Notes: generated from the letters alone by a model not told the origin. Positions 47,701 to 61,124 are shown, numbered from the stretch's first letter. The stretch is 64,000 nt of DNA from Plenodomus lindquistii (GCA_025504975.1 JANUWI010000012.1:434001-498000); one strand, 5' to 3'. Made by a program: numbers and translations.

Positions 47701-50700
47701 AGACCACCATAACGTCGCCAATCTGCTCGTTGAGAGCGACTCTGGCGTCAAATCGTCTCACAGATGCGAGTGTGAGCAGTCCTGGTCGGTCGTCATCTGG
47801 CAGATACTTTGTGACCTTAGACAAACTTGCTAATTCAGCACCAAGAGCTTCAAAAGTCTTCATCTGCCGCAGATCTGTTATTCGCAGTCCGACTTCAGCG
47901 ACCTCGATCCGCAGAACAGAGCCTTTCCTACGCTGACGCAGCAGAGTATCGATCAGTATGTCGTCATCGTTCTCGTACGGATCCTTGGAGGGTGTGATCA
48001 AGGAGATCAGTCGAGCAAGATCTGTCTCTTCCGGCGCGAAGAGGAAATTGACTGTGGTACCACGAATCTCTACCACCAGGGGTGTACCTGTCTGGCCAGC
48101 TTCTACGTAGGGTCCAAGGAGGTGGATCTCGGATACCTTCAGGCGAACATTGCTTTCTCGTACAGCAATTCGGACTGATGTCGTCTGTAGTTGTACAGCA
48201 CATGCCTTACCCTTGAGCGTCAAGGCAACTTCGCCAAATTGTACTTGGATCTTTGGCCCCACCGTTGGTACCGGCACAACTTTGACAGGCGGTGGGACGC
48301 CGTCTCCAAAATGAACCCCACGAGGTCGCGGCTGCGATGGAACTAAAGAAGGGCTTTGCACGTTACCGCCAGAGCTCATGGAGCTACTCAGTTCAAGCAT
48401 CCCACTGAATCCACCAAATGCACTAAGAGCATCATCTAGTTTCTGAACATCGAACATAACCTTCACGGGACGGGTGACGACTGTGATTCGCTTTTCGTTG
48501 TCCTGCACGTAATCAATTTCGACGTCGTGTTTCAACTGCTCAGGCAAAGCGCCTATGGATCGGTTCGAGCGAGGCCGCGAGCTCTGGAAAGAGAGAATAT
48601 CGTGGTCCAAGGAGCTCAGAACAAGCTTCACAATGTGCAACTGTGCATGCAAGCCTTTTCCGTTGACACGATTTGTCAGGTGCAGCCCAGCCATGCTGAC
48701 TCTTAGGATCGCATCCACGGGATCCAACTTTAATAGTTTTGTCGATATTGGGTCAAGCATGGAGTCAGTCAGAATATGCTCCAGCCATGCTAGACCAACA
48801 TGTTTTACGGACAGCTCAATGCTACTGTGTGATGGCGATGTTGTCTCCTCTGGCGCAAGTGGTGTTGCAGATGGAGCAGCCTCACCAGTGAAGGCTTGCA
48901 GAGCTCTGCTGAACATACCGAACATGATACGCCCAGTCGATATATCCATGTGCCCAGCGATGGTGCCCACTTCAATGCTGACATGTGGTGCAGCGGCGAG
49001 TGTCGGCTGCTCAGAAGGTGGATCTGATTGCTTAGGCTTCGGTGTGAAGCGGGGACGGATGGAGCTCTCGGCGGAAACATTGCGTCGATGGGACGATGAG
49101 TGCGCATAGTTGGAGAACGAGCCCGGCATTTCAGCGAAAATCGAATCCTCTCCCAAGTTAGGCTGCTTAAAGTCGAGTTGCGGTGCCTCTGTAAGATTCG
49201 TCCCATCTTCGTTGGAGTCTTGCCCTCCATCGAGGCGTAGCGGAAACCATACAGTAATTTCATCGATCGTCAGAAACAGTTTGGACTGCTTCCTCGTCAA
49301 GGGTTCATGTGGAGTGGGCGTCTGTGCGCATGCCAATTGTGGCGACGCTGCTGCTGTCTGTCGGCTCCCTGGTCGAGGAGTTTCATACCCATCATCAGCT
49401 TCTGGCACAGGATTCAGTATGCTCCCAGAGACCATCTCATCTGGGACTGATTTGGAAGATGTCGATGACGCAGCCCGACTGGAGGCCGATGAAGAGGACT
49501 CCCATCCACCGGGAATATGGCGCTGAGAGCTTGCTTCCGGTTGCGCAGCACTAATCGCACTCATGTACATACTCTCCGCATCATCGTGAGTGAAGAGCTG
49601 TGACTCTGCCAGCTCCTCGCTCGGTGATGAAGGTGATGCAAGTGGGGGTGTGACAGCTTCTGAAGCTTGTTCTGGCACGTCCATGTGTTCGTGAGCAGTA
49701 ACCAGATTGTCAACTAGAGGCTGGTGGTCTTCAATCAGCTTCGATTGAGATGGGGAGTCTGTTACCCCCGGAGGGTGAAAAGAGCGGCCGAGAGCTGATA
49801 CTGTCGGAAGATTTGAACTTGACGCGGCACTATAGGCTTCAGATCTATGGCTTCGATAGCTCATGCCTGAGCCCTTCAGTCCTTCAGTTGCCATATCTGC
49901 AGCCGAACCTTCCAACACAGGTGCGTCATCGAATCTCGAATTCAACAGACTGTTCTGCATTGCGTACTCGAGTAGGCCTTCGTCATCATACAATATACTG
50001 CTGCCCCCCAGGTTTTGATGAGGCAAATATTGTCTTGAGTGAGCAAGCGATGCATCGTCGGAGTCATCACGATACCCGTCGTCGGACGCTGCATCTGCGA
50101 AGCGATCTTCGTCAACTGTGCGCACTGACTGTGTTAGATCGGGCTGGTCGAGCGAAGAGATTATGTGGGAAGGGCTGCTGGGCTGTTGTACACTCGAAGT
50201 GGAGGCTTCCAAGTCGGCAGAAGTGCCGATCGGGCTCGGAACACGAGCAGGCTCATGCGCTATCTCGAAGTGATCTTCTACGGTCTGCCCTAGAGGCTCC
50301 GCGGGTATTGGCTCTGGAGGTTGACTTGAAACTTGCTGCTCCACCAACACGTGGGACCGGATCGCCGCAGGTGAGGATGCCTGCGATGTTCGCGATATGG
50401 AGATGAAGCTTTCGACATCAGACACTAGCCTAGCACATATGTTCTCAACGCGCAGCCGTCGCTTGCCCAGCTTGGAATCTGCTTTCGCTGCGGAACTTGA
50501 GGATTGAACGTCGATTCGTACATCCTGAGAGGTGAGCGAGTCGATTGATATGCGCTCAATGTAGAACTCGAGTGACGCTGGTGATTCTTGGCTAGTCTTT
50601 GCGGCTTCTGTGGAAGGCTCCGTGAATGAGTCCTCCATTTCGACGTTGACATTGTTGATCACAATACTGAGCCGATCTAGCGCAGTGTTGAGGATGCTTT

Positions 50701-51380
50701 TCAAATAGCTAGGTAGCGACAGCGGTGCACCCATCCCAGCCGAAATATCGTCACCATCATCACTTGAGGCGAAAGATTCCTGCATGTTGATTGGCCGGTT
50801 TTCCAACTCTTGCTCCAGTTCGTGAATCTCATCGTCGGGTTCTGTCCGCATGAAAGACTTGGCTAGCTCGTCCACGGTTGGAACACGCTCGTCATCGTCC
50901 GACTCGTAGTCGCCGAAATCGTTGTGAATGGTCGCTGGTGGCGACCTACTTGAAGAGCCTCGTGAGTTTGGGCGTGGTTGAGCAGGTGTGAGTTTCTCCA
51001 CGCGCTCTACCAGTCTAGCCTGCACTTGTATGCCGTCTACCTCGATCGAGATCTGAGGCACGCCGAACTCGAGGACGAACGTAACTCGTAAGAGAGAGGC
51101 TCGAGCGCCTGAAAGCTGTATTTCTGGGGGCAAAGCGAGGTGCAGAAGAGCAACCAGTTTCTGTGGTAGCAAGTTAATGTGCATCATTCGTTGATGGCGG
51201 TTGCCTTAGTCTTACCTTGATGTGTAGCCCAACATCTCGAACCTCAAGTGTAGTGCGCTTCCCAACGTCAACACTGACGAAGTCTGCGGGGTCTTTGTCG
51301 AGAATGTCAATCTGCCGTAGCCCATAGAGCAAAAGCTTCTTGCCGATCGAGCTGGAGAGGCCAGAGAAGAAGAACGCCAT
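44747..51380 (-). CDS. ATG2: Autophagy-related lipid-transfer protein ATG2
   Basis: Three minus-strand exons (51380-51216, 51160-44822, 44764-44747) give 2173 aa, the usual size. ATG2 is a rod-shaped bridge that moves phospholipids from the ER to the growing phagophore, working with ATG9 and the ATG18/WIPI proteins. The N-terminal chorein region is clear (KKLLLYGLRQIDIL, TLEVRDVGLHIKKLVALLHLALPPEIQLSGA). A long acidic/Ser-rich section follows. The C-terminal ATG2 domain shows MKLDYKPKRVDYRGLRSG, EFMNFLILDGSDI, GVLAGLAAVRPLVNVGSGVRDLVVVP and YAFAKNTTSE. The last intron (44765-44821) is 57 nt, in frame, with GTACGT and GCTAAC; removing it gives RRKVEDKYKSY, a more typical fungal end than read-through. 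Confidence 0.95.
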
Positions 51381-52180
51381 GGTGCTTGCGTCGACAATTC
51401 AGTCGGCGGGTGAGGCGGCGACTAGGTTGTAGGAGGCGAGTCGAGCGCCTACCGAAGTGTCGAGAGAGGCTCCATAAGTAGCGCAGGTTGCGATTAAGTA
51501 GGTTCAGGAAGATGATGGATGGCTGTGCATATGTCACTGTTTCCCCAGAGACTCAGATGTCCATGCAGGCAGGCAGACGGCGTTGGCGTGGTACACAGGC
51601 CGCGGCTCGATGGAGAATCTTGAACCTGAGAGTATGAGTGTTTGAGACAGGGACGGTTAGTGAGCTGCAGAAGCTATCAGTGTGGCGGGTATGCGTCTTG
51701 TCTCGTCACAGGTAGAAAATAGGTATGTAGAGCGAGAGGCTGCAAGTGGAGAGGCAGATGATGCGTGATGCGATCGCGCAGGTGGCCGTGCAGCGCACCA
51801 TCACTCGACCAGGGTCTATTCGGCCCCGCGACGCTCCAACGCTAAGTAATCGATAAGACGTGGCGCGTGATAACGCGCAAGTGACCCGACACGACGAAGA
51901 TGTCGCCCATTTGCATAGTCCGGGCGAAGACGCTTGGAGGGAGAACGTGGAGAGTGTCAATGAGATGGCGCGTGGTACTTTGAAACTTGGGATTGACGGA
52001 CACGCACCTGGTTGCTGCCGGAAGGGGAAAGGGCAGAGCCAGTGTTACGTCAGCGGCCGCTAGTGCGCTTACGGAAGGACGTAGCGGAAGGCACCGATGT
52101 TGACTCTTCAGCATCATCTTCTTGTCTTCTGCTATTTTTTTCCCTTGGCGACGTTCAGTAACACGATTGACTCCAGAACA
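51381..52180. other. Divergent intergenic region of ATG2 and the ADGF gene
   Basis: 800 nt between two start codons on opposite strands. No ORF worth calling. Confidence 0.55.
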
Positions 52181-54019
52181 ATGGCACCGAACGAGGTTGC
52201 GGATGACAAGGAATGGGAGCAGGCTGAGGGCGTTCCCAGTCTTACCGACCCCTTCATCCAAAAGTATCTCCAAGGCAGAGATGCACTCGTACAGCAAGAA
52301 AAGAGGCAGCGTAGTGGTCTGTGATCATCTTCAACCGAACGCGATATCAGCATGGTCTGACCACCTTCAGACTACCTCTTTAGACAAAACCTCTCCCCCA
52401 TGGCACAAGAGGCATGCGCTATAGTTTCCCAGATTAGATTCGAAGAACAGCAGACTCTATGGACGAAAGAGTATGAAGACAGCTTGCTCACCGACCATGT
52501 CGATGTTTTCCCTGGTATGATGTTCTCACTTGCCAAAGATCGTATGGAGAAGAGCAAGCTTTGGAAGATCGTCCAAAAGATGCCAAAGGGTGCACTACTT
52601 CACTGCCATCTAGAGGCCATGGTCGATATCGACTGGGCACTGGAAGAAGCCTTTAATACAGAAGGCGTTTGTCTTATCGCCGATGGTCCTATCACGAATG
52701 AGCAGGAACTGCGCAAGACCGGCTTCTCGTTCGTCTACTCCAAGACGCCAAGCAGTGAATGTTCAATTTGGTCCAATGAGTACACTGCAAACACGTCCGT
52801 ACCAGTCCAGCTAGCTGCCGAGAACTTTCCGAATGGCGGGAAGCAAGCCTTCCTGGACTGGATCCGCTCTCGCGTCACGATCACCTCTTCAGAACATCTG
52901 TTGCATCACGAAGGTCCTAACGAAGTGTGGCGCAAATTCATGTCCTGCTTCCCAATCCTAGGATCATTGATCTACTATGAACCCATCTTCCGAAAATTCA
53001 TTCGTAGGCTGTGCAAGCAACTACTAGATGATGGCGTCTACTACGTCGACATGCGCTCCGCCTTCTACACGCCATATCGTAGCACGGGTCAGGTAGACTG
53101 GGACAAAGACTGGTTCAATATGCTAGAGCACATGGCGGAAGAGATTGAGAATTTCAAAGCCAGTGAGGAAGGTAAAGAGTTCTGGGGTGCCAGGATGATC
53201 TGGACAACAATCAGGCAATTTGGAAAGAAGGAAGTCATCGAGAGTAAGACATGCGTCCTGCATGGCTGTATCCTGTACTAATTACCTTCAGGCATGAAAC
53301 AATGTATCGAGATGAAGATTGAATTCCCCGAAATAATAGCAGGATACGATCTCGTCGGACAAGAAGACCTCGGCCGCCCACTCTCAGACCTCGCCCCAGA
53401 ACTCTTCTGGTTCCGCAAGAAGTGCGCAGAGGAGGGCGTCGACATTCCGTTCTTCTTCCACGCCGGCGAGACGCTCGGTGATGGCGACTCCGTCGACGAG
53501 AATCTCTTCGATGCTATCGTCCTCGGCACACGGCGGATCGGTCACGGCTTCAGTTTGTACAAGCACCCACTGCTCATTGACATGGTGAAGGAAAAGCGTA
53601 TCCTGATCGAATCATGCCCCGTATCGAATGAAGTTCTACGACTGTGCGGAAGCATCATGTCGCACCCCCTCCCTGCACTCCTCGCCCGTGGCGTTCCCTG
53701 CTCGCTTTGTAACGACGATCCTACGATCCTTGGTCAGGGCGCTATGGGCATGTCGCATGACTTCTGGCAAGCGCTTCAGGGTTGGGAAAACCTCGGCCTT
53801 GAAGGTCTGGGCTCGCTGGCTGAGAATAGTGTGCGCTGGGCTAGCTTGGACGATTACAGTGCGAAGGACTGGACGCAGGATATCAAGGATGGTATGTTTG
53901 GCAAGGGCATCCGCGCACAGAGACTCAAGGAGTGGGTCTCCAAGTGGGAGAAGTTTTGCGCGTGGATTGTGGAGGAGTTTGGGGTGGATGAGAATCTTGA
54001 TCCAGTGGATGAGGAATAG
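52181..54019 (+). CDS. Adenosine deaminase-related growth factor (ADGF/CECR1-type)
   Basis: Three exons (52181-52316, 52371-53243, 53292-54019) give 578 aa. Intron 1 has a GTCTGT donor; splicing restores SDYLFRQNLSPMAQEACAIV. Metal-dependent deaminase barrel: metal ligands in LLHCHLEAMVD, catalytic region FFHAGETLGDG, RIGHGFSLYKHP, ESCPVSNEVLRL, and the late Asp pair in PCSLCNDDPTILG. The ADGF-specific N-terminal segment is present, but there is no signal peptide, unlike animal ADGFs, so this is probably an intracellular fungal form. It hydrolyses adenosine or related adenine compounds to the inosine form. A CDS-length match and all catalytic motifs make the family call strong; exact substrate is open. 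Confidence 0.9.
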
Positions 54020-54306
54020 AGGGGAGATCGGTACACATCAACTGATTGTAATAAAGCAAAAAAAGATATTCAACATCAGTAATTGCTGAAATAGACACAG
54101 ATTCCGAGAGAATGGACGTCCTATCCAACCTCTCGACACTTGGAAGGAGCCACACAATATCGAACCATTCTTACATTCGGTATTGCATCCTCTTGTCTCG
54201 GCTCTTCCTCATCCTGACACCATCACTCTTTGACGCACACCTCAGGTATCTGTTTCACCTTACACCTCACTGCCACTAGCAGCCTAGCCAGCCCAGCCAG
54301 CCCAGG

Positions 54307-54741
54307 ATGCAGTCAAACAACAAGAGACGCAAGGTTGACCTTGATGGTACCTTCCCCGACTCTGTGGTAGAGTCACCTGAATACATCACCACTAAGCAAG
54401 ATGCTCCCCAAGACCCACCTCCCAATGACGACTACCCACAACGACTCATGGCAATGATTTCAGTGGCAGATCTCAGTACGTTCGAACCAGACGAAGAACT
54501 TCGTTGGTTCGCTGTCCTGATGTCAAACAGGAAGACTCTCAAGGTCTGTGAAGGTGGCCATGCGGTCTATCTCCCAGATCTCTTAGATTTTCTCGTCGCC
54601 CACGGCTTTTCTCATGTGAGTTCACGCAGCCTGATTCCTGACACCTTCGATATATACCCTATCGGCAAAGGCAAAGTGGCACCAACTCAAGACATGGCAT
54701 ATCAACCGTCATATTTCCATACCATAGCCGGTATATCTTGA
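54307..54741 (+). CDS. Hypothetical protein, 144 aa
   Basis: ATG at 54307, single open frame. It starts with a nuclear-localisation-like NNKRRKVD, then an acidic/Pro-rich part, then AMISVADLSTFEPDEELRWF, KVCEGGHAVYLPDLLDFLVAHGF, which looks folded. The part after HGFSH may be an intron read-through, since CAT|GTGAGT is a good donor, but I found no certain downstream exon. No family recognised. Confidence 0.5.
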   Translation: MQSNNKRRKVDLDGTFPDSVVESPEYITTKQDAPQDPPPNDDYPQRLMAMISVADLSTFEPDEELRWFAVLMSNRKTLKVCEGGHAVYLPDLLDFLVAHGFSHVSSRSLIPDTFDIYPIGKGKVAPTQDMAYQPSYFHTIAGIS

Positions 54742-55017
54742 TCACATCGGTCTGCTGCCTTCCCTCTTTCTCCGCGTGCATGTCTGAAGGCAACACATCA
54801 CAGCTACCACGACAACTACTCATGCGCCCAGGTAGCGCGTGTTGCACGTGACTGGAGTACATCCATCGTGAACATGTGCCAAGGGGATACGTGAGCGGTC
54901 ACAACTACCTATCGTACCTCCTTACAAAGCGCACAACCCGAACTTCAAATTGCGTACAGAGCTCATACCACCTAGAACTAAAAGCGGGCACTCTTCCGAC
55001 GGGCTCCTCCCACCTTT

Positions 55018-55887
55018 TCACTTCGACACTACCATCCCAAGAATTCGTTGGGAGTCGGCAATCGGATACTTCCACATCTTTGCACATTCCACTAAAGTAT
55101 CGAGCTGGAGTTTCTTCTCCACAAACGTCTCAAGCGCAAGTTCGAGGCTTTTGGTGCCAGGGATCGATCCAACGACGGCACCCCACGTAGAGGAACTGGG
55201 TGCATGAGTCTTGTCGAAGCGTCCAGTGCGCCGCTGGTCAGTGAGTTCGCGCATTCGGGTCTGTGTTGGGCGTATGTCTGGATTATCGCTTCCATCTCCA
55301 AGGGCACGATCGATGGCGAGCTGTTGATTCCCGTTGACCAACCGCTGTGGTCGGTATTTTCGCTCCGAAGTAGGGATATGTTTAAAGTCTCGAGATAGAT
55401 TTTCCAGCGCGATTCTTCCAGGGGCAATGAAAGACCCGCTGTTGCGCGTCATTAGATCCCAGCTTTTGCGTCCAAAGGGAAGTTTCGGGAGGATCCGCCC
55501 TTCGAGCTGAGTCTGCATGATGCTGATATCTAGCCTCTCGAGAGAGGCGTACTGAAACACAAAATACCGTGCTGCCCGACATGGTTGGTAGATTCTGGGC
55601 ATATAATAAGTATTGCATCTCACAGGTAGCGTATACGTTTCAAGGTATACCTCACGGCAGGTCTGCAAGAGCGCAGAGGCTATATCGGAGGGCGAGCAAA
55701 CAAGGAGGCAGCCTCCGCGCAGAGCATGTCCTGCGGTCAGTCAAGCGCCTTTGAGAGCCGAGATACAGCTCGTGAGGGCAAATTCCCAAATCAAGAGGCG
55801 GAATTCCCTGGGAAGTGTGAAAAGCGGAGATTGTGTCTGGGCCAGAACAACCTTCGGGTCTATCGACCAGGCGAGTGGCTCACGGCA
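55018..55887 (-). pseudogene. 2EXR/DUF7730-like gene with an in-frame TGA
   Basis: The minus frame from 55887 to 55018 contains SPLFTLPREFRLLIWEFALT, the hallmark of the fungal 2EXR-type domain (normally LPxExRxxIWxxAL), and further on ALLQTCREVYLETYTLPV, the second hallmark block, then YASLERLDISIMQTQLEG and LDTLVECAKMWKYPI. Between the two blocks lies TGA at 55741-55743 in the same frame, and the usual Tyr/Pro-rich linker is missing. No Met precedes the first block in this frame. Either an unrecognised intron spans the TGA or the gene is broken; the missing linker favours the latter. Confidence 0.5.
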
Positions 55888-56650
55888 TCAGTTTTGGTAC
55901 GGACAACGTCCTTTCTCACCTTCGCCACAACTGCACTCGAAGACTGCGGGATCTCTAGGCGGTGATGATAGCTGTGTGCAAGTAGTGTGCGTCCTTGGAC
56001 GACCTACGAGCCTTGTTATGCGCCGTGGTTGACCCCGTGGGCGCTGTGTTGACTTAGCGTAGATCAATTCAATGCTTCTATGGGCTCGGTTTGAAAAGGC
56101 AGCGCGGCTTGAAAATGAATTCTCAAGAAACTTACCGCCATAACTAATCACTTGTTCCCAGGGCTAGAAAAGAGTGTCCATGGCGACAAGCACGTGATCG
56201 CTGCAGAACGACGAGAGACTTCGATTACTGCCTAACAATACGACTAGGAAGTCTTTGACTTTGAAGGAATTTGAGGGCGTTGCAGGTGAGATACGTCACA
56301 TGGGGGGGGGGGGGGGGGGTGGCTGCTGCCTTAACTAACTCGATCGGACATCCCTTGTCAAAGTGAGAAACCACATTAAGGAGCTTATAATCTGGCACTG
56401 TATAGTCTCAGGAGGCATGCGAATTAGAAAGGACAACCTGACATTGCTGTATGTGTTAAGACATACAAAAATTGCGATAAAATAACGTAGGGCCCTGAAC
56501 GTTGCTGCAGGACTGCAGGTGCCTTATCATAGTAGCACAGTATCCAGGTTAACGCTTAGAAGAGATGAGATGGGTGCCTCGATGATTGTTAGCCATTACG
56601 ACGTAATCGTGCGCTATGATTGATATACTCTATCTTCTTCTTCATGCTAG
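55888..56650. other. Intergenic with poly-G tract
   Basis: No gene. It contains an 18-base G run at 56302-56319. Confidence 0.55.
56302..56319 (+). repeat. Poly-G tract (18 G)
   Basis: Uninterrupted run of about 18 G flanked by T on both sides; the exact length is prone to assembly error. Confidence 0.75.
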
Positions 56651-58268
56651 TTATTCCTCAGGAGGATAAACAACCAGACGATCAATATCAGCACCTTTAA
56701 CATCCTTGCCATTGTTCAAGCCTCCAATCGTAATTGTGTTATTCCCCTTCTCCAAGTTCAGCATGAGCGGCGTACTCAAGATAATACCCTTGTGCGTATC
56801 CCTCTGGTATAGTGTAGAGAGCTCCTCCGTTTTGTTGTTGACAATGACGGAAGCAATACGTCTCAATTGCCATGTGCCATTAATGCGGTCTGGTGTACCA
56901 CCTGGCTGATCGCCAAAGCCCATATCGTCAGTGTTCTGGTAGTAAAAGGAGACCCATTGGGGTTTACCCTCGCCTTGGATGTCGTGGAAAGTGACTTTGC
57001 TATCGTTGCCGTATATACCGGTCAGGATCACTCCATCACTGCCGAAAGTAGCTTCTTGCTTGAATGCGTTGCCGGTCGTGGTGGCGTCTTTGCCGTAGTA
57101 TGTTGTTCCGTTGATTGGGGTGACTTCTCCGGTCTTGACGTCGAGGTCGTAGACATCGTGCCATTTGACCTCAAGGGACTTCTTGTCCTCGTCAATTTCC
57201 ATAGGGAGCCAGATGTAACGGGATTCCCAGAGCGAGATGGAATCCCACTGGTCGCCGAGGTAAAGGTATGTGGTTGTCTTGGTACCATTGATACGGAGGG
57301 AGAAGCCGGACTGCGAGTTGAAGGTACGCGTATTTAGAGGAGCAACGATGAAGGGCTGCGACCAGGGTCCACTGAGCTTGTCTGCTCGGAAAGCAACGAC
57401 ATCTACAAGCTGTTAGTGCCTCGTCCTAGAGGATTCTATGTTCGCGCATCAACGTACTGTTTGGCCGATACCCCGTCTTGTGGCTCATCAAAGCAAAGTA
57501 GCTCTTGTCGGTCTGAATAATGGTAGGGGCTTCGAGATCGTACTTGTCGAAGCGGTGGACGACTTCGTCAAGTGCGGTGATGTTTTCGTTGAATGAGGTC
57601 AGGTAAACATCCCGTCCATCTCTCCGATCACCATTAGAGTACAGACCGTATGAACGACCATCACGAAAGTCCTGAAAGAGTCCCCAATCTTGAGACCAGT
57701 TCCCTTTTTGAGCGTTAGTTGATGCGCTGGGCTCAAGGGAATGGGGTGCGGTGTACCTAAGGGTGAAGTAGCATCAATGAATGTATACGGCCCAGTGATA
57801 TTATCCGACTGAGCAAGACCTTGAAGCAGCTCTCCATACGTCGAATTATCAGCATGCCACCACATCTAGTCCATCGTCAGTCGAGGTACTTTTCTTCGGA
57901 CTGGGGTTCGCGCTTACGTGGTATTTTCCCGTCCCTTCACTATACACCACCTTCGGCCGCTGAATGATATCCTCCTTTGAGATATAAGGATGACCCTCGA
58001 TCGGCTCAAGCGCAAGTCCATGGTGCTCCCATGTGGCCAAGTCGTCTGAGCTGTAGACGCTGATGCCGCCGCCCTCAACCTGCCCTTCAACTTTGTACTC
58101 CCCAAACAAGAAGAACTTGCCCGTCTCTTGATCGATCGTGACACCACCCGCATGCGCATTGACAAGCTCACCAGCCGTGTCTCGCCATCTTGCACCGGGC
58201 ACGATCCATTTCGCCGACACCGAGGAGGCCGCGAGAAGGAGATGTGAAGAGAATTTTAAAAGACCCAT
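56651..58268 (-). CDS. Secreted glycoside hydrolase family 43 (exo-beta-1,3-galactanase type)
   Basis: Four minus-strand exons (58268-57918, 57865-57757, 57703-57458, 57402-56651) give 485 aa. Signal peptide MGLLKFSSHLLLAASSVSA. Five-bladed propeller features: NAHAGGVTIDQETGKFFLFGEYK (first blade), ISVYSSDDLATWEHHG, RPKVVYSEGTGKYHMWWHAD, NWSQDWGLFQDFRDGRSYGLYSNG, and LEAPTIIQTDKSYFALMSH with the candidate acid Glu. The junction RPNNVVAFRAD confirms the last intron. From about residue 350 a beta-rich C-terminal module (WVSFYYQNTDDMGFG, INGTWQLRRIASVIVNNK, NTITIGGLN) resembles CBM35. Such enzymes remove galactose or side-chain units from the beta-1,3-galactan backbone of arabinogalactan proteins in plant cell walls. 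Several N-glycosylation sequons fit secretion. Confidence 0.88.
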
Positions 58269-61124
58269 TATAGCACAGCATTTGCAGTCTCACAGAAAAA
58301 GCAGAGAATCTGGGTAACTAGATGTTATTTTCATCAAGCTCGCAGTAAGTTATGTACCCTCGCATGACCGTGTTCTGCATTACCAGGTACAAGGATCCAT
58401 GTCCATGGCATTTTACCAGCCCCGGTGCACATTCGCCCGAGCAACGTTCAGGAACCCAAGCCCTGGATATCGAATTGCGGGGCTCCGCATCCCGTTATAG
58501 TTACGATCGTCGCATTTCTCCAGGTTTGGGGATGGCGGCTATGATTGCGACATGGGCTGTTTGGACTCGGTTGGCCGGAGAATCCAAGGCCCTGAACTCC
58601 AAGACTTTTCTTGAGCCGCTTGTTCGTGTGAGGGGATTTTTCTGGTGCGTTTTCGCGCGGAAGCTACGCGATGGGGGAATACTTCCGTGCTAAAGCTGTG
58701 AGTGTTTTGGTCATGGATGAGGTTCTTGTGTTGGACGGGCGTGTTGGAGATGCGGAGAGGCTGGGGAGAGTTAGTGGCTGGTCGCTGGGCGAGCGTCATC
58801 ATCTTGGCTTTCCTTCATGCTAGCCCGAAATCATCTCATCTCCCTACTGACTTATCATATCCAACGTCGTCAATACCAAGAGCATCATCAATTTTCTCAG
58901 TTGCGAGAGCGGTCGTCATCTGGCCAAGTTGTCATCTTACACCTACCCCAGCAGTTTGACCGGCCCTTTGCGGGGTATAGCGGATCCGTATAGAGTATAT
59001 CCGAGGTGGTCGCCAGTATGATCTGGTTACGTCCCCCACAATGAAAACCTTGGGTGCCAGTTCAACCATCCTGCAGGAAATCACGAAGAGTGCTGTGGTC
59101 CCAGAGACACCACCGACGCACGATCAGACTCATTGATTGCAACCAACACCTACACACCTCATGCGCAGCTTCAAGCCAAGTCCTCCGGAAGCATTACAGC
59201 ACCAACGCGTCCAGACAGAATCTGTTCTAACAGGTTCGCGTAATCGGTTCATCGATAGATATACTTTGTTGTTTGTTAGAGTGAACATGTCTTCGTTGGC
59301 GTGTTTCTCTAGTTTTTGGACTGCACGTCGATAACTTAGTGAAGACAGATACAAGTGTTTTGCAACCGGTGTCAAGCAGTATCACACCATCGATATCAGT
59401 GGCTCCAATAGCATGTATGCAAATAGCCCATTCCCGAATTCGAAATGTCATGACATCTCCTATGAAATCCGGACGAGCCGTCTGAGGCTTCGTAGACATC
59501 TCCGGGCATGGTCGCAGACCTTCAGGTTCTCGACATCACTATCAGACGAAATTTCGCTAGCAGGCAAGTGACGAGAACCTGCCCCCTTTTCCCGTTTTAT
59601 GTCTCTCTAGTGGATCGCGAAAGTACATTGCGTCTCAGCTCATAGCCTGGTGTCAAATCGGTTTGCTTGATCCCATGCTTATGATAATCGCCATCATTTA
59701 GGTATCGAAGAAGATTGTTTCACACGTTCCAGACGAAGTTGCCTTGCGTTTAGATCTCCAAGTAAATCTTCCATCAAAAACGTCGTCATGATCAGTGTCC
59801 TCATAATCAAGATGGTCGTTGGCAGTGGATCGTGGTATGGTCGTGTTGTTTATACCGAAGTCTATCGTTTTATTCCCTCCTCATCGCGTGGCATAGCGGA
59901 TGGTCGATGCCAGAAGTGACGCCCGTGACGCACACATCTGCCAGTGCGCGGTGGATAAAGTTGCGCGGTACGATGAGCGTTTCTTGCTAGAACAGTGACT
60001 CATCAGCGCTCCAACTTGAGCTGAGAAGTGTGCTGGTCGAAACGGCTATACGAGTTGCTCGCGATGTCGTGGATATCCACCTCAGTGCTGGCGTCCTCAA
60101 CGATGACTATATTCTCGACATCTTCGATACCGAAGAAGTCTACCATCGCAGCTTTCTCCCATCTTTTGCATCTACTGTGTTCGGACGATCTCCCCAAAAG
60201 ACGAGATATTCGTCATTGGGCCTTAGCCCTTTTACTTGTGCATAAAAGTATTCTATGGGCTAAAGAGGATAGGCGCATGACTCTTAAGAACGCCATCTTA
60301 AAGCACAACTAATTACACAACTGAAAGCCTCGCGACCTCAAGTTCAGCTAATCCATGAAGGTGAGACTGAATCCTGCGCAGCTGCGCCTCGTGTGAGCAG
60401 CTAATTCTGAAGAAATATTATTGTGGTAGATGTAGCATTATATTCATTCGATTAATATCAAGACCATACCGACATCTCCCTGCTAACTTATGACATCTCC
60501 GGGCCGTTCCAATTACAGTGATCAAGTCCTTCATGCCATCTCGTCGCATCATCGAAGTTTGCCAAATGAAGCATTCCGCGGCCATCCTTGCGCAACACCA
60601 AGCAGCCAAGTACTTGGTAATGTGGATCCACCTTGTCAATTTATCATGGTACTCATGTAAGCGACCTCGATCTCCTTAGTCGTGTTGTAATATATGTACT
60701 GGGGTTTAACCGGGCTTCTGGGGTGATCCTGGGCCCGCTAGGTCTATATCGCCTGTGTTATATTCATGTTTTCAACGTCCAAGTGCGCGAATGATGGGTC
60801 GCGACGGTTGCGCGAAGGGGATGAGAGGGGGATGGATAATTCTCGAATTGAAATTGTATAGCAGAAGCTGTTGTGTGGCAGTAGGGGTCACTGATGGCAA
60901 AGCAGATGACACACGAGACACAGCTCGGATTTGCATGCATGCAATGATTTTTTTTGGGAAAGATTATGTACAAAGACAATTTAAGATATTCACAAGAGAA
61001 CGTACCCCGTATCAATTAACACATTCGGACTGTCAGGATCAGGACTACTGCCACACTGTCCCATATTTTTGGACGCTACCTCCAGAGGTAGCCTCATTAG
61101 TAGCACTCGCCATGGTGTTTGGTT
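58269..61124. other. Intergenic, 2.9 kb
   Basis: Only short ORFs without motifs on either strand. Longest gene-free stretch between the two secreted hydrolases; they are in the same orientation but not an operon-like pair. Confidence 0.55.
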
